Positions 1 through 6,076 of a stretch of 7,013 nucleotides of DNA are shown piece after piece. Within the stretch, counting starts at the first letter, position 1. Every line of letters begins with the position of its first letter. The DNA lies in assembly GCA_003694205.1 (NCBI GenBank), contig RFKS01000020.1:1-7013 (forward strand). The letters are read 5' to 3'. A program made the position numbers and the translations under genes. This stretch comes from Alphaproteobacteria bacterium. GTDB lineage: Bacteria; Pseudomonadota; Alphaproteobacteria; Sphingomonadales; Rhodothalassiaceae. Below the pieces are notes generated by a model that saw only the letters and a program-made list of their open reading frames with translations, ran no database searches and was not told the origin of the DNA.

Positions 1-1
1 C

Positions 2-712
2 CTCATCCGCGACGGCGGCGTTGCCGGCGTCGTGGTTCGCCTCGGCAAACCCTTCGCGACGATCCGGGTCGAGGGAGAGGAGATCGTCGCGGGCGCCGGC
101 GCCACCGATATCGCGGTATCGCGGGCAGCCTGCGATGCGGAGCTTGCCGGCCTCGAATTCCTGCGCGGTATCCCCGGAACCATCGGCGGCGCAGTGCGCA
201 TGAACGCCGGCGCCTATGGCCGCGAGATCGCCGATGTGCTTGACCTCGTCCGCATCGTCCTGCGTTCCGGCGCCCTGCGCACCCTCGCCGCCTGCGAGAT
301 CGGTCTCTCCTACCGGCACAGCGACCTTCCGGCGGGCGCGATCGTCACCCTAGCCCACCTGCGCGGCCGGCCGGGCGACAGGGCAGCCATCGCGGCACGC
401 ATGGACGCGATCACGCGGGAGCGGGAAGCCTCGCAGCCGGTGCGCACGCGGACCGGTGGCTCGACCTTCAGGAACCCGCCCGGCGCTCGGGCCTGGGAGC
501 TCATCGACGCCGCCGGCTGTCGCGGGCTCCGGCGCGGTGACGCGATGGTCTCGGAGAAGCACGCCAATTTTCTCGTCAATACCGGCCGCGCCACGGCGGC
601 CGACCTCGAGGCGCTCGGCGAGGAAGTGCGGCAACGCGTTTTCGCGGCGACCGGTGTCCGGCTCGAATGGGAGATCGAGCGCATCGGCCGCGAGCGGGAG
701 GAGGAATCATGA
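2..712 (+). CDS. murB: MurB, UDP-N-acetylenolpyruvoylglucosamine reductase (3' part, cut by window edge)
   Basis: This FAD-dependent cytoplasmic enzyme uses NADPH to reduce UDP-GlcNAc-enolpyruvate to UDP-MurNAc, the second committed step of peptidoglycan precursor synthesis. The visible 236 codons run from inside the FAD-binding domain to the stop; I infer about 60-70 N-terminal residues are missing to the left. Seen, numbered from position 2: the FAD-domain motif GIPGTIGGAVRMNAGAYG (57-73), SYR with the expected substrate/catalytic Tyr-Arg (103-105), TGGSTFRNP with the expected catalytic Ser (154), SEKHANFLVN (184-193), and a C-terminal LEWEIERIG holding the expected catalytic Glu (222 or 224). 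The short spacing fits the type II MurB class. The frame is open with no frameshift. The stop TGA (710-712) overlaps the ftsQ ATG, so translation is probably coupled. In many alphaproteobacteria ddl follows murB, but here ftsQ follows directly. Family identity is very secure. Confidence 0.96.
   Translation, partial: LIRDGGVAGVVVRLGKPFATIRVEGEEIVAGAGATDIAVSRAACDAELAGLEFLRGIPGTIGGAVRMNAGAYGREIADVLDLVRIVLRSGALRTLAACEIGLSYRHSDLPAGAIVTLAHLRGRPGDRAAIAARMDAITREREASQPVRTRTGGSTFRNPPGARAWELIDAAGCRGLRRGDAMVSEKHANFLVNTGRATAADLEALGEEVRQRVFAATGVRLEWEIERIGREREEES
699..704 (+). promoter_or_regulatory. Shine-Dalgarno site of ftsQ
   Basis: A perfect AGGAGG lies inside the last codons of murB, 4 bases before the ATG at 709, within a longer purine run (GGGAGGAGGAA, 696-706). 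It decides the ftsQ start at 709 over the in-frame ATG at 667, which lies deep in murB and has no comparable site. Confidence 0.8.
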
Positions 713-1515
713 GCGGGCGCGTAAGTGGGCTCCGCAGACATCTCCTGGTGCCGGCGATCATCGCGGCACTGACCGCGACCGCTGCCGTCTTTCTGTTGTC
801 AGGCGGAGCGCCACAGGTCGCAGCGGACGGTGCCGCGCCCCCGGCCCGCATCGATGCATCGCTCGGGCTCGTGGTGCAGCGGGTGGAGATCGAGGGACGC
901 GAGAACACGCCGCCGGAAGCCCTTGATGCAGCCATCGGCGACCCTCAGGGCCGGGCGGTCACCGATATCGACCTCGCGGCCGTACGGCAGCGGCTCGAGC
1001 ATATTTCCTGGGTCCGCCGGGCGCAGGTCGCGCGGCAACTGCCGGACCGTCTCGTCATCCGCATCGAGGAACGCCGTCCCTTTGCCCTCTGGCAGCGGCA
1101 GGGGCGGCTGCACCTTGTCGATCGAGAGGGCGTCGTGCTGACCGACGAGGACCTCGCCCGCTGGCGCACCCTGCCCCTCATCGTCGGCGATGACGCTCCC
1201 GGTGCCGCGCCTACGCTGCTCGAAACGCTGGCGCAGGTTCCCACCATCGCAAGCGAGGTCGAGGCCGCGATTCGGGTCGCGGGCCGCCGCTGGAATCTCC
1301 GGCTTGAAAGTGGCGTGCTCGTCAAGCTGCCCGAGGACGAGCAGCCGGGCTGGGGCCTCCGCGAGGCCGTCCGCCGCCTCGCCGAACTGGCGCGGCAGGA
1401 ACGGCTGCTCGAGCGCAGTGTCACGGTGATCGACCTGCGTCTCGCCGACCGCCTGGTGCTGCGCCTGCCGCCGGGGGTACGGCCGCAGTCCGCAGCCGGG
1501 GAACAGCAAACATGA
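709..1515 (+). CDS. ftsQ: FtsQ, cell division protein (bitopic inner-membrane POTRA protein)
   Basis: FtsQ is a single-pass inner-membrane divisome protein. In the known family it recruits FtsB and FtsL and links the early cytoplasmic ring to septal peptidoglycan synthases. The 268-residue protein shows a short basic cytoplasmic N-terminus (GRVSGLRRH), one hydrophobic helix at about residues 11-31, and a POTRA domain at about 54-122. That domain includes VQRVEIEGRENT and the typical ISWVRRAQVARQLPDRLVIRIEER region. A periplasmic beta domain follows to about 255, with PFALW, LVDREGVVL and LPLIVG. The length is normal for the family. The ATG at 709 was chosen for its AGGAGG site and its ATGA overlap with the murB stop; starting at 667 would add 14 arginine-rich residues with no family support. 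The stop TGA is preceded by A, creating an ATGA with a 14-codon frame that reaches ftsA. Confidence 0.95.
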   Translation: MSGRVSGLRRHLLVPAIIAALTATAAVFLLSGGAPQVAADGAAPPARIDASLGLVVQRVEIEGRENTPPEALDAAIGDPQGRAVTDIDLAAVRQRLEHISWVRRAQVARQLPDRLVIRIEERRPFALWQRQGRLHLVDREGVVLTDEDLARWRTLPLIVGDDAPGAAPTLLETLAQVPTIASEVEAAIRVAGRRWNLRLESGVLVKLPEDEQPGWGLREAVRRLAELARQERLLERSVTVIDLRLADRLVLRLPPGVRPQSAAGEQQT

Positions 1516-1556
1516 CGATGTCGCCGGATACCGCCACGGAGTTGCAACCGCTATGA
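1512..1556 (+). other. 14-codon open frame bridging ftsQ and ftsA (possible coupling minicistron)
   Basis: The frame starts at an ATG overlapping the ftsQ stop (ATGA, 1512-1515), reads [14 protein letters not shown], and ends at a TGA overlapping the ftsA start (ATGA, 1553-1556). A weak purine-rich GGGGAA lies 8 bases before the ATG. The peptide resembles nothing I know. If translated, its likely role would be to carry ribosomes from ftsQ to the poorly marked ftsA start rather than to make a working peptide. It could be chance. Confidence 0.25.
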
Positions 1557-2806
1557 GCGCCACCAGTTCCCATATGATCACGGCCCTCGATGTCGGCAGC
1601 AGCAAGATCGCCTGCTTCATCGGCAGCATCGATGACGAGGGCGGCATCGACATCCGGGGCATGGGCGTCCGGTCCTGTCGCGGCGTGCGCTCGGGCGCCG
1701 TCGTCGACATCGCGGAGACCGAACAGGCCATGCGCTCGGCGGTGGAGCAGGCCGAACGGATGGCCGGCGTTACCGTCGCCGAGGTCATCGTCTCGGTCAG
1801 CGTCGCTGATCTTGAAAGCCACATCGTCGAGATCGAGACCGAGATCGAGGGGCACCGCGTCGAGGAGAGCGATCTCCGGCACGCATTGTCCGAGGCGCGT
1901 GCGTCAATCACCCTCACCGACCGCGAGGTGATCCACGCCTTTCCCGCCTGTTTCGCCCTCGACGGCATCTACGGCGTCCGGGCGCCGATCGGTCTTTATG
2001 GCGAGCGCCTGGCCACCACCCTGCATGTCGTGACCGCCCGCGCGGCGCCGTTGCGCAATCTGCGCACCTGTGTCGAGCGGGCGCATCTGAGGATACGGCG
2101 CTTTGTTGCCGCCCCCTATGCGTCCGGCCTCGCCACCCTTGTCGACGACGAGATGCAGCTCGGTGCCGCCGTCGTCGATATCGGTGCGGGGACCACCGAC
2201 ATCGCCATATTTGCCGGCGGTGCCATGGTGTTCGCGAGCGTTCTTCCGGTTGGCGGCAACCACGTCACGCAGGACATCGCGCGTGGCCTCCTGACCCCCG
2301 TCGATCAGGCGGAGCGGCTCAAGACGCTGCACGGCCAGGCGCTGTCCACCGCTGCCGACGACCGGGAGACGATCGATGTGCCGCAGCTCGGCGAGGGCGA
2401 TTACGACCCCGACGGCTATGTCACCGTGCCACGCTCCCGACTGACCCAGATCATCGAGCCGCGCCTCGCCGAGATTCTCGAGCTCGTTCGCGACCGCCTA
2501 GAAGCCGGCGGCTTCGCCGGTGGCGCGGCACGCCGCGTCGTGCTCACCGGCGCGGCATCGCAACTGCCCGCCATGCGCGATCTCGCGCAGCGCATTCTCG
2601 ACAAGCAGGTTCGTCTCGGGCGACCCGGCGGCCTCACCGGCCTCGCCGCGGCGACGGCCGGCCCGGGATTCGCCACCACGGCCGGACTTCTGCTGCACAG
2701 CGCCAAGGCACCGCCGGAATCGGCGGAGCCGCTGTCGCCCGTTTCACTGCCCGCCGCAGGCGGCGGTCTCGCCCGCCTCGGACGCTGGCTGAGGGAGAAT
2801 TTGTGA
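1553..2806 (+). CDS. ftsA: FtsA, actin-like cell division protein
   Basis: FtsA is an actin-fold ATPase that polymerises on the inner membrane face, tethers FtsZ through its C-terminal peptide, and signals to the later divisome. The 417 residues are a normal family length. Seen: phosphate-1 motif ALDVGSSK (11-18); the SHS2/1C region at about 85-165; phosphate-2 motif [14 protein letters not shown] (207-220); adenosine motif [13 protein letters not shown] (329-341); and a low-complexity linker ending in an amphipathic basic helix [12 protein letters not shown] (406-417), the expected membrane-targeting sequence. The gap from ftsQ is 37 bases with only a weak ribosome site (ACGGAG, 1535-1540). 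The in-frame ATG at 1574, just before ITALDVG, is an alternative start. I kept 1553 because of its ATGA overlap with the small frame upstream. The Arg codon AGG near the end contributes to a Shine-Dalgarno-like run at 2791-2797. Confidence 0.96.
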   Translation: MSATSSHMITALDVGSSKIACFIGSIDDEGGIDIRGMGVRSCRGVRSGAVVDIAETEQAMRSAVEQAERMAGVTVAEVIVSVSVADLESHIVEIETEIEGHRVEESDLRHALSEARASITLTDREVIHAFPACFALDGIYGVRAPIGLYGERLATTLHVVTARAAPLRNLRTCVERAHLRIRRFVAAPYASGLATLVDDEMQLGAAVVDIGAGTTDIAIFAGGAMVFASVLPVGGNHVTQDIARGLLTPVDQAERLKTLHGQALSTAADDRETIDVPQLGEGDYDPDGYVTVPRSRLTQIIEPRLAEILELVRDRLEAGGFAGGAARRVVLTGAASQLPAMRDLAQRILDKQVRLGRPGGLTGLAAATAGPGFATTAGLLLHSAKAPPESAEPLSPVSLPAAGGGLARLGRWLRENL

Positions 2807-2833
2807 GGATGGTGACGCCGGGTCGGGCTTCCG

Positions 2834-2851
2834 GCGGCATCTGGTTGCCGC
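2834..2851 (+). other. Small RNA hairpin in the ftsA-ftsZ gap
   Basis: GCGGCA (2834-2839) and TGCCGC (2846-2851) form a 6-base-pair stem with a 6-base loop, 13 bases before the ftsZ ribosome site. No U-run follows, so it does not look like a terminator. It might shield or position the ftsZ 5' region or mark an RNA processing site. Such short stems are common by chance in GC-rich DNA. Confidence 0.35.
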
Positions 2852-2864
2852 AAGGCACAGGATC

Positions 2865-2875
2865 AAGGAGAGGAG
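2865..2875 (+). promoter_or_regulatory. Tandem Shine-Dalgarno site of ftsZ
   Basis: AAGGAG (2865-2870) is followed directly by AGGAG (2871-2875), 7 bases before the ftsZ ATG at 2883. It is the strongest ribosome site in the operon, which fits the known need for FtsZ in much larger amounts than FtsA or FtsQ. Confidence 0.85.
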
Positions 2876-2882
2876 AAAGCCT

Positions 2883-4463
2883 ATGACCATCGAACTGAGC
2901 ACTCCGGAACTCACGGAGTTGCACCCCCGGATCACCGTCATGGGAGTCGGGGGCGCCGGCGGCAATGCCGTCAACAACATGATCCGATCGGAACTCAAGG
3001 GCATCAATTTCGTCGTCGCGAATACCGATGCACAGGCGCTCGTGCACGCCCTCGCGGAGACGAAGATCCAGCTCGGCGCCCGCATCACACAGGGACTCGG
3101 TGCGGGATCGCGGCCGGATGTCGGACACAAGGCGGCGGAGGAAACGCTCGACGAGATCGAGCAGCATCTCGACGGTTGTCACATGCTTTTTCTCACCGCC
3201 GGCATGGGCGGCGGCACCGGCACCGGCGCAACGCCGGTGATCGCCCGCGCCGCGCGTGAACGTGGCATCCTGACCGTCGGCGTCGTCACCAAGCCGTTCC
3301 ATTTCGAGGGCCGCAAGCGGATGGCAATCGCGGACACCGGCATTGCGGAGCTGCAATCCTGCGTCGACACGCTGATCATCATCCCGAACCAGAACCTGTT
3401 CCGTATCGCGACCGAGAAGACGACCTTCCAGGACGCCTTCGCCACCGCCGACGAGGTGCTGAGCTCGGGTGTGCGCGGCATTACCGACCTCATGGTGATG
3501 CCCGGGCTTATCAATCTCGATTTCGCCGATGTGAAGACGGTGATGAGCGAGATGGGCAAGGCGATGATGGGCACTGGCGAGGCCGACGGCGAACGGCGGG
3601 CCATCGAGGCGGCCGAAGCGGCGATCTCGAACCCGCTGCTCGACGAGGTCTCGCTCAAGGGTGCGAAGGGCGTGATCATCAACATCACCGGCGGCATGGA
3701 CCTGACGCTGTTCGAGGTCGACGAGGCCGCCAACCACATCCGCTCACAGGTCGACGAAGACGCCAACATTATCGTGGGCTCCGCCTTCGACGAGGCCCTC
3801 AACGGCCTGATGCGGGTCTCCGTCGTGGCCACCGGCATCGATGGCTCGGCGGCGCGCGGCGTGGATGAGGCCGAGCAGCCGACCGCCGCGATCGTCAGCA
3901 TTGCCCGCCCGCCGCGCGAGGCAACGCCGGCCGGGCGCGACGGGATGCCCGAAAAGGAGATCCCGGAGGCGAATCCCGATGCCGCCGGCCAGGACGCCGA
4001 AGACCCTGCGATAACTGGATGCGGATCGGAGATGCCGGATACCGCACCGGCCGATGATGTCCTGGTCCTCGACGAGGCGGCAGACACGGCAAAGCAGCCG
4101 GCGGTGGCGCACGAGGGTGAGCCCTTCATCGCCCCCGAGCCGGTGCTGCCTTCCCAGCGCGACACCACCGGGTGTCGGCCCGACGCCTTCGCGGAGGCGG
4201 CGTTCGAGAATGCCGGCCGCGCGCAGGACGGACCGGATCAGGCGACGGCTGCCGCACCAGAGGACAGCCCGGAGCGCGGCCGCAGCCTGTTCCGCCGCAT
4301 GACCGGCCTCGGACAGCGCGCGACGGCCGGCGGGAGCCACAACTCCGGCCAGACACCGGATTCCAGGTTCGGCCGACTGACGCAGGCGGACCGGCCGGTA
4401 CCGCACGCGCGCAACGAGGAGCAGCTCGAGATTCCGGCCTTCCTGCGCCGCCAGGCCAACTAG
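2883..4463 (+). CDS. ftsZ: FtsZ, tubulin-like cell division GTPase
   Basis: FtsZ polymerises with GTP into the Z-ring that organises septation. The protein has 526 residues, longer than the E. coli form (383) and close to long-linker alphaproteobacterial forms. Seen: GTP-binding start [14 protein letters not shown] (21-34); tubulin signature GGGTGTGA (109-116); the nucleotide-contact region around [14 protein letters not shown] (169-182); and catalytic T7 loop NLDFADV (211-217). The second domain runs to about 320 (VVATGID). An acidic, Pro/Ala-rich disordered linker of about 185 residues follows, with a basic segment [12 protein letters not shown] (466-477). The conserved tail [12 protein letters not shown] (515-526) binds FtsA and other partners. 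Two cysteines (380, 431) fall in the linker, which is odd. The start is fixed by the tandem ribosome site. It is the last gene of the rightward division block and is followed by a large hairpin. Confidence 0.98.
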   Translation: MTIELSTPELTELHPRITVMGVGGAGGNAVNNMIRSELKGINFVVANTDAQALVHALAETKIQLGARITQGLGAGSRPDVGHKAAEETLDEIEQHLDGCHMLFLTAGMGGGTGTGATPVIARAARERGILTVGVVTKPFHFEGRKRMAIADTGIAELQSCVDTLIIIPNQNLFRIATEKTTFQDAFATADEVLSSGVRGITDLMVMPGLINLDFADVKTVMSEMGKAMMGTGEADGERRAIEAAEAAISNPLLDEVSLKGAKGVIINITGGMDLTLFEVDEAANHIRSQVDEDANIIVGSAFDEALNGLMRVSVVATGIDGSAARGVDEAEQPTAAIVSIARPPREATPAGRDGMPEKEIPEANPDAAGQDAEDPAITGCGSEMPDTAPADDVLVLDEAADTAKQPAVAHEGEPFIAPEPVLPSQRDTTGCRPDAFAEAAFENAGRAQDGPDQATAAAPEDSPERGRSLFRRMTGLGQRATAGGSHNSGQTPDSRFGRLTQADRPVPHARNEEQLEIPAFLRRQAN

Positions 4464-4484
4464 AGGCGGCGGCCGAGAGTCGCA

Positions 4485-4534
4485 GCGCGGGGTGTGTGCC
4501 CGGGATCCTCTCCCCCGGGCGCATCACCCCGCGC
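4485..4534. terminator. Long hairpin between convergent ftsZ and the XRE gene (probable bidirectional terminator)
   Basis: The outer stem pairs GCGCGGGGTG (4485-4494) with CACCCCGCGC (4525-4534), 10 base pairs. After a small internal loop (3 and 4 bases), the inner stem pairs GCCCGGG (4498-4504) with CCCGGGC (4514-4520), 7 base pairs around a 9-base loop. It begins 21 bases after the ftsZ stop and 17 bases beyond the stop of the leftward gene, as expected for a shared transcript end. Neither side has a proper T-run, so it may stop polymerase inefficiently, work with Rho, or block 3' exonucleases. Confidence 0.65.
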
Positions 4535-4551
4535 CTCGCTTCCCACAACTT

Positions 4552-5025
4552 CTAGAAGGCGCTTGCGCCAGGATTGCCCAGGGCCCGCAGCAGCGCACGC
4601 AAGGTGCTTTTCACCCGCGGATCGCGGATGGCCGCCAGCTCCTTGGCTGCCTGGATCGTCTCTTCATTCGTTAACGAAAGCCGCCGCGCCGCCGCTGGTG
4701 TCCCAAATCCCTCGAAGAACGTGCCGACCCGAACGCCCAGCGCCTGCGCAAGAATGTACAATCGCCCGGCGCTGACCCGATTGCTCCCGTTTTCATATTT
4801 CTGCACCTGCTGATAGGAGATGCCGAGCGCCCGTGCCAGATCCTGCTGGGTCAGGCCCCGCTCTAGCCGGTGCTCCCGGATCCTTTCGCCGATATGCCGG
4901 TCGACCTCGTTGGCGAGATCGGCAAGCGCGCTCTTGGTTGGAAGCTGACCCGCATACGGTGCCTGCTCCCACCCCGCGATCCTCGCTCCTTCCACGTCCT
5001 GTCCCTCCCTTACGACACGCAACAT
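4552..5025 (-). CDS. XRE-family helix-turn-helix transcriptional regulator
   Basis: This is a predicted cytoplasmic DNA-binding regulator of 157 residues with unknown targets. Seen, numbered from the ATG at 5025: a Cro/C1-type domain at about 43-102, with IGERIREHRLERGLTQQDLA, recognition helix SYQQVQKYENG (70-80) and LYILAQALGV. A C-terminal helical tail carries LTNEETIQAAKELAAIRDPRV (118-138), like the EE...IxDPxxR tails of the small XRE regulators common in alphaproteobacteria. The unrelated N-terminal 40 residues make the start uncertain. ATG 5025 has GGGAG 4 bases ahead. GTG 4995 (147 residues) has AGGGAGG 8 bases ahead and is nearly as good. The frame extends to 5235, but that stretch is not protein-like. 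The gene faces ftsZ and is divergent from bamD, at the place where lpxC normally lies. Autoregulation or control of bamD is an inference from the shared upstream region. Confidence 0.88.
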   Translation of the reverse strand: MLRVVREGQDVEGARIAGWEQAPYAGQLPTKSALADLANEVDRHIGERIREHRLERGLTQQDLARALGISYQQVQKYENGSNRVSAGRLYILAQALGVRVGTFFEGFGTPAAARRLSLTNEETIQAAKELAAIRDPRVKSTLRALLRALGNPGASAF

Positions 5026-5151
5026 TCTGCTCCCGAGCGATCGCACACTCCGATTGCCGCCGCGCCCTATTCCCGCCATCGATCCGGTGCAGACTTTCCG
5101 ACGGCATCTTGATATAAGGGGCTGGGCCGGCCTTCGTGGCTGCACCAGACG

Positions 5152-5179
5152 TTGAACCGGTGGTGGTAGAAATGATAAT
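5152..5179 (+). promoter_or_regulatory. Candidate sigma-70-type promoter of bamD-recN
   Basis: TTGAAC (5152-5157) and GATAAT (5174-5179) are separated by 16 bases, matching consensus at 4/6 and 5/6 positions. The start of transcription would fall near 5186, giving a leader of about 20 bases before the bamD ATG at 5205. This also argues against the longer bamD start at 5136. Confidence 0.45.
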
Positions 5180-5203
5180 AGGACAACTCGGCACGCATGT
5201 ACA
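5175..5203 (-). promoter_or_regulatory. Candidate leftward promoter of the XRE gene, overlapping the bamD promoter
   Basis: Read on the minus strand, TGTACA (5203-5198) and TATTAT (5180-5175) lie 17 bases apart, 4/6 and 5/6 matches to sigma-70 consensus. Its -10 box occupies nearly the same bases as the -10 box of the rightward candidate, so the two could not be used at once. The leader to ATG 5025 would be about 140 bases. TGTACA is itself a palindrome and could instead be part of an operator. Confidence 0.35.
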
Positions 5204-5204
5204 G

Positions 5205-6053
5205 ATGCGATTTCGGAGCAATTTTCTGCAAGCATCGCGTGCTATTTACACACTTTTAATGTTATTTCTTGCGTCGATGCTGGTCGCCGCCTGCTCGACG
5301 GACAAGAAGGACACCTACATCGCACAGGATGTCGAGGTGCTCTACAATCTCGGCTACAAGAATCTCGAACGGAAACGCTGGGCGGTGGCGGCCAAGGCGT
5401 TTGACGAAGTCGAGCGGCAGCATCCCTATTCCGAATGGGCCCGGCGGGCGCAGCTCATGGGCGCCTATGCGTCCTATATGGACAACAAGTATGACGACGC
5501 CATTCTGGCCGCCGAGCGGTTCCTCTCCCTGCATCCTGGCAACGCCTATGCGGCCTACGCCAAGTATCTGATCGCCATCAGCTATTACGAGCAGATGACG
5601 GACGTCTATCGCGATCAGAAGACGACCGAGCAAGCAGCCGCGGCGCTCGAGGAGGTGGTGCGCCGCTTTCCGGGCACCGATTATGCGCGCGATGCCGCGC
5701 TCAAGCTCGACCTCGTACGCGACCAGCTCGCCGGCCGCGACATGGAGATCGGGCGCTTCTATCTCAAGCAGGAACAGTATCTCGCGGCGATCACGCGCTT
5801 TCGCCATGTGATCGACAATTACGGGACCACGAGCCACGTCCCCGAGGCCCTGCATCGGCTCGTCGAATGCTACACCGCGCTCGGCATTCTCCCCGAGGCA
5901 CGCAAATACGCCGCCGTTCTCGGCTACAATCATCCCGGCAGCAAGTGGTACCGCTACTCCTATGCCATGCTCACCGGTGAGGATGTGTCGCCGGAAAAGA
6001 AGCCCGAGTCGCGCAGTTTCTTCGCGCGTCTTCTCGGCATCTTCGGAGGCTGA
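5205..6053 (+). CDS. bamD: BamD, outer-membrane protein assembly lipoprotein
   Basis: BamD is an essential lipoprotein of the BAM complex. It sits on the periplasmic face of the outer membrane, contacts BamA, and helps insert beta-barrel proteins. The 282-residue precursor has a basic start MRFRSNFLQASR, a hydrophobic stretch, and lipobox LVAAC with the lipidated Cys at 30. TPR-type helical repeats follow from about residue 42 to 250, including YYEQMTDVYRDQ (127-138), MEIGRFYL (180-187) and PEALHRLVE (213-221), all typical of alphaproteobacterial BamD. A short basic/hydrophobic tail ends the protein. The frame extends back to 5136, but that adds residues before the signal peptide and covers the candidate promoter. 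ATG 5205 is therefore preferred, although no clear ribosome site precedes it. Codons 1-26 are only about 41% GC and include two rare TTA codons. recN follows after 23 bases, probably in the same transcript. Confidence 0.95.
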   Translation: MRFRSNFLQASRAIYTLLMLFLASMLVAACSTDKKDTYIAQDVEVLYNLGYKNLERKRWAVAAKAFDEVERQHPYSEWARRAQLMGAYASYMDNKYDDAILAAERFLSLHPGNAYAAYAKYLIAISYYEQMTDVYRDQKTTEQAAAALEEVVRRFPGTDYARDAALKLDLVRDQLAGRDMEIGRFYLKQEQYLAAITRFRHVIDNYGTTSHVPEALHRLVECYTALGILPEARKYAAVLGYNHPGSKWYRYSYAMLTGEDVSPEKKPESRSFFARLLGIFGG

Positions 6054-6076
6054 AACCCGAAGGGTGCTGGCGGCCG

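Larger units (their letters stand above)
2803..2886 (+). other. 27-codon open frame bridging ftsA and ftsZ (possible coupling minicistron)
   Basis: A GTG at 2803 overlaps the ftsA stop (GTGA, 2803-2806), and the frame stays open until a TGA that overlaps the ftsZ ATG (ATGA, 2883-2886). A purine run GAGGGAG (2791-2797) within the ftsA 3' end sits 5 bases before the GTG. A second in-frame start, ATG, lies at 2809. The predicted peptide is Gly/Arg/Ser-rich with no recognisable domain, and its last codons are formed by the ftsZ ribosome site. It is better read as a possible translational bridge than as a functional protein, and chance is possible. Confidence 0.25.

Noticed and set aside
667..708. 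Upstream in-frame extension of ftsQ
   Set aside because: It lies within the conserved murB C-terminus and lacks a ribosome site; AGGAGG points to 709.
799..1968. 389-codon open frame on the minus strand across ftsQ and ftsA
   Set aside because: It lies antisense to two certain genes, spans their gap, and has low-complexity composition typical of complementary-strand frames in GC-rich DNA. No domain is recognisable.
2634..3737. 367-codon minus-strand frame over ftsA and ftsZ
   Set aside because: His/Asp/Arg-rich shadow of ftsZ with no motif. The FtsZ frame explains the region fully.
3179..4168. 329-codon minus-strand frame inside ftsZ
   Set aside because: Ser/Ala-rich shadow frame of ftsZ with no recognisable domain.
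4667..4678. Perfect 12-base palindrome TTCGTTAACGAA, considered as an operator or CtrA-like half-site
   Set aside because: It lies inside the XRE coding region, has no second copy near a promoter, and lacks the spacing of a CtrA site.
5037..5044. Palindrome GCGATCGC just upstream of the XRE start
   Set aside because: An 8-base palindrome of this composition is expected by chance in GC-rich DNA; no paired copy was found in the divergent region.
5086..5146. Inverted repeat GGTGCAG (5086-5092) / CTGCACC (5140-5146) in the divergent region
   Set aside because: Only 7 base pairs separated by 47 bases; too weak to call an operator without comparison.
5136..5204. Upstream in-frame extension of bamD
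   Set aside because: It would bury the lipoprotein signal peptide behind 23 residues, uses rare ATA codons, and covers the candidate promoter.
5026..5235. Upstream in-frame extension of the XRE gene
   Set aside because: It would overlap the bamD start and both candidate promoters, and its Arg/Ser/Pro-rich residues do not resemble any regulator N-terminus.
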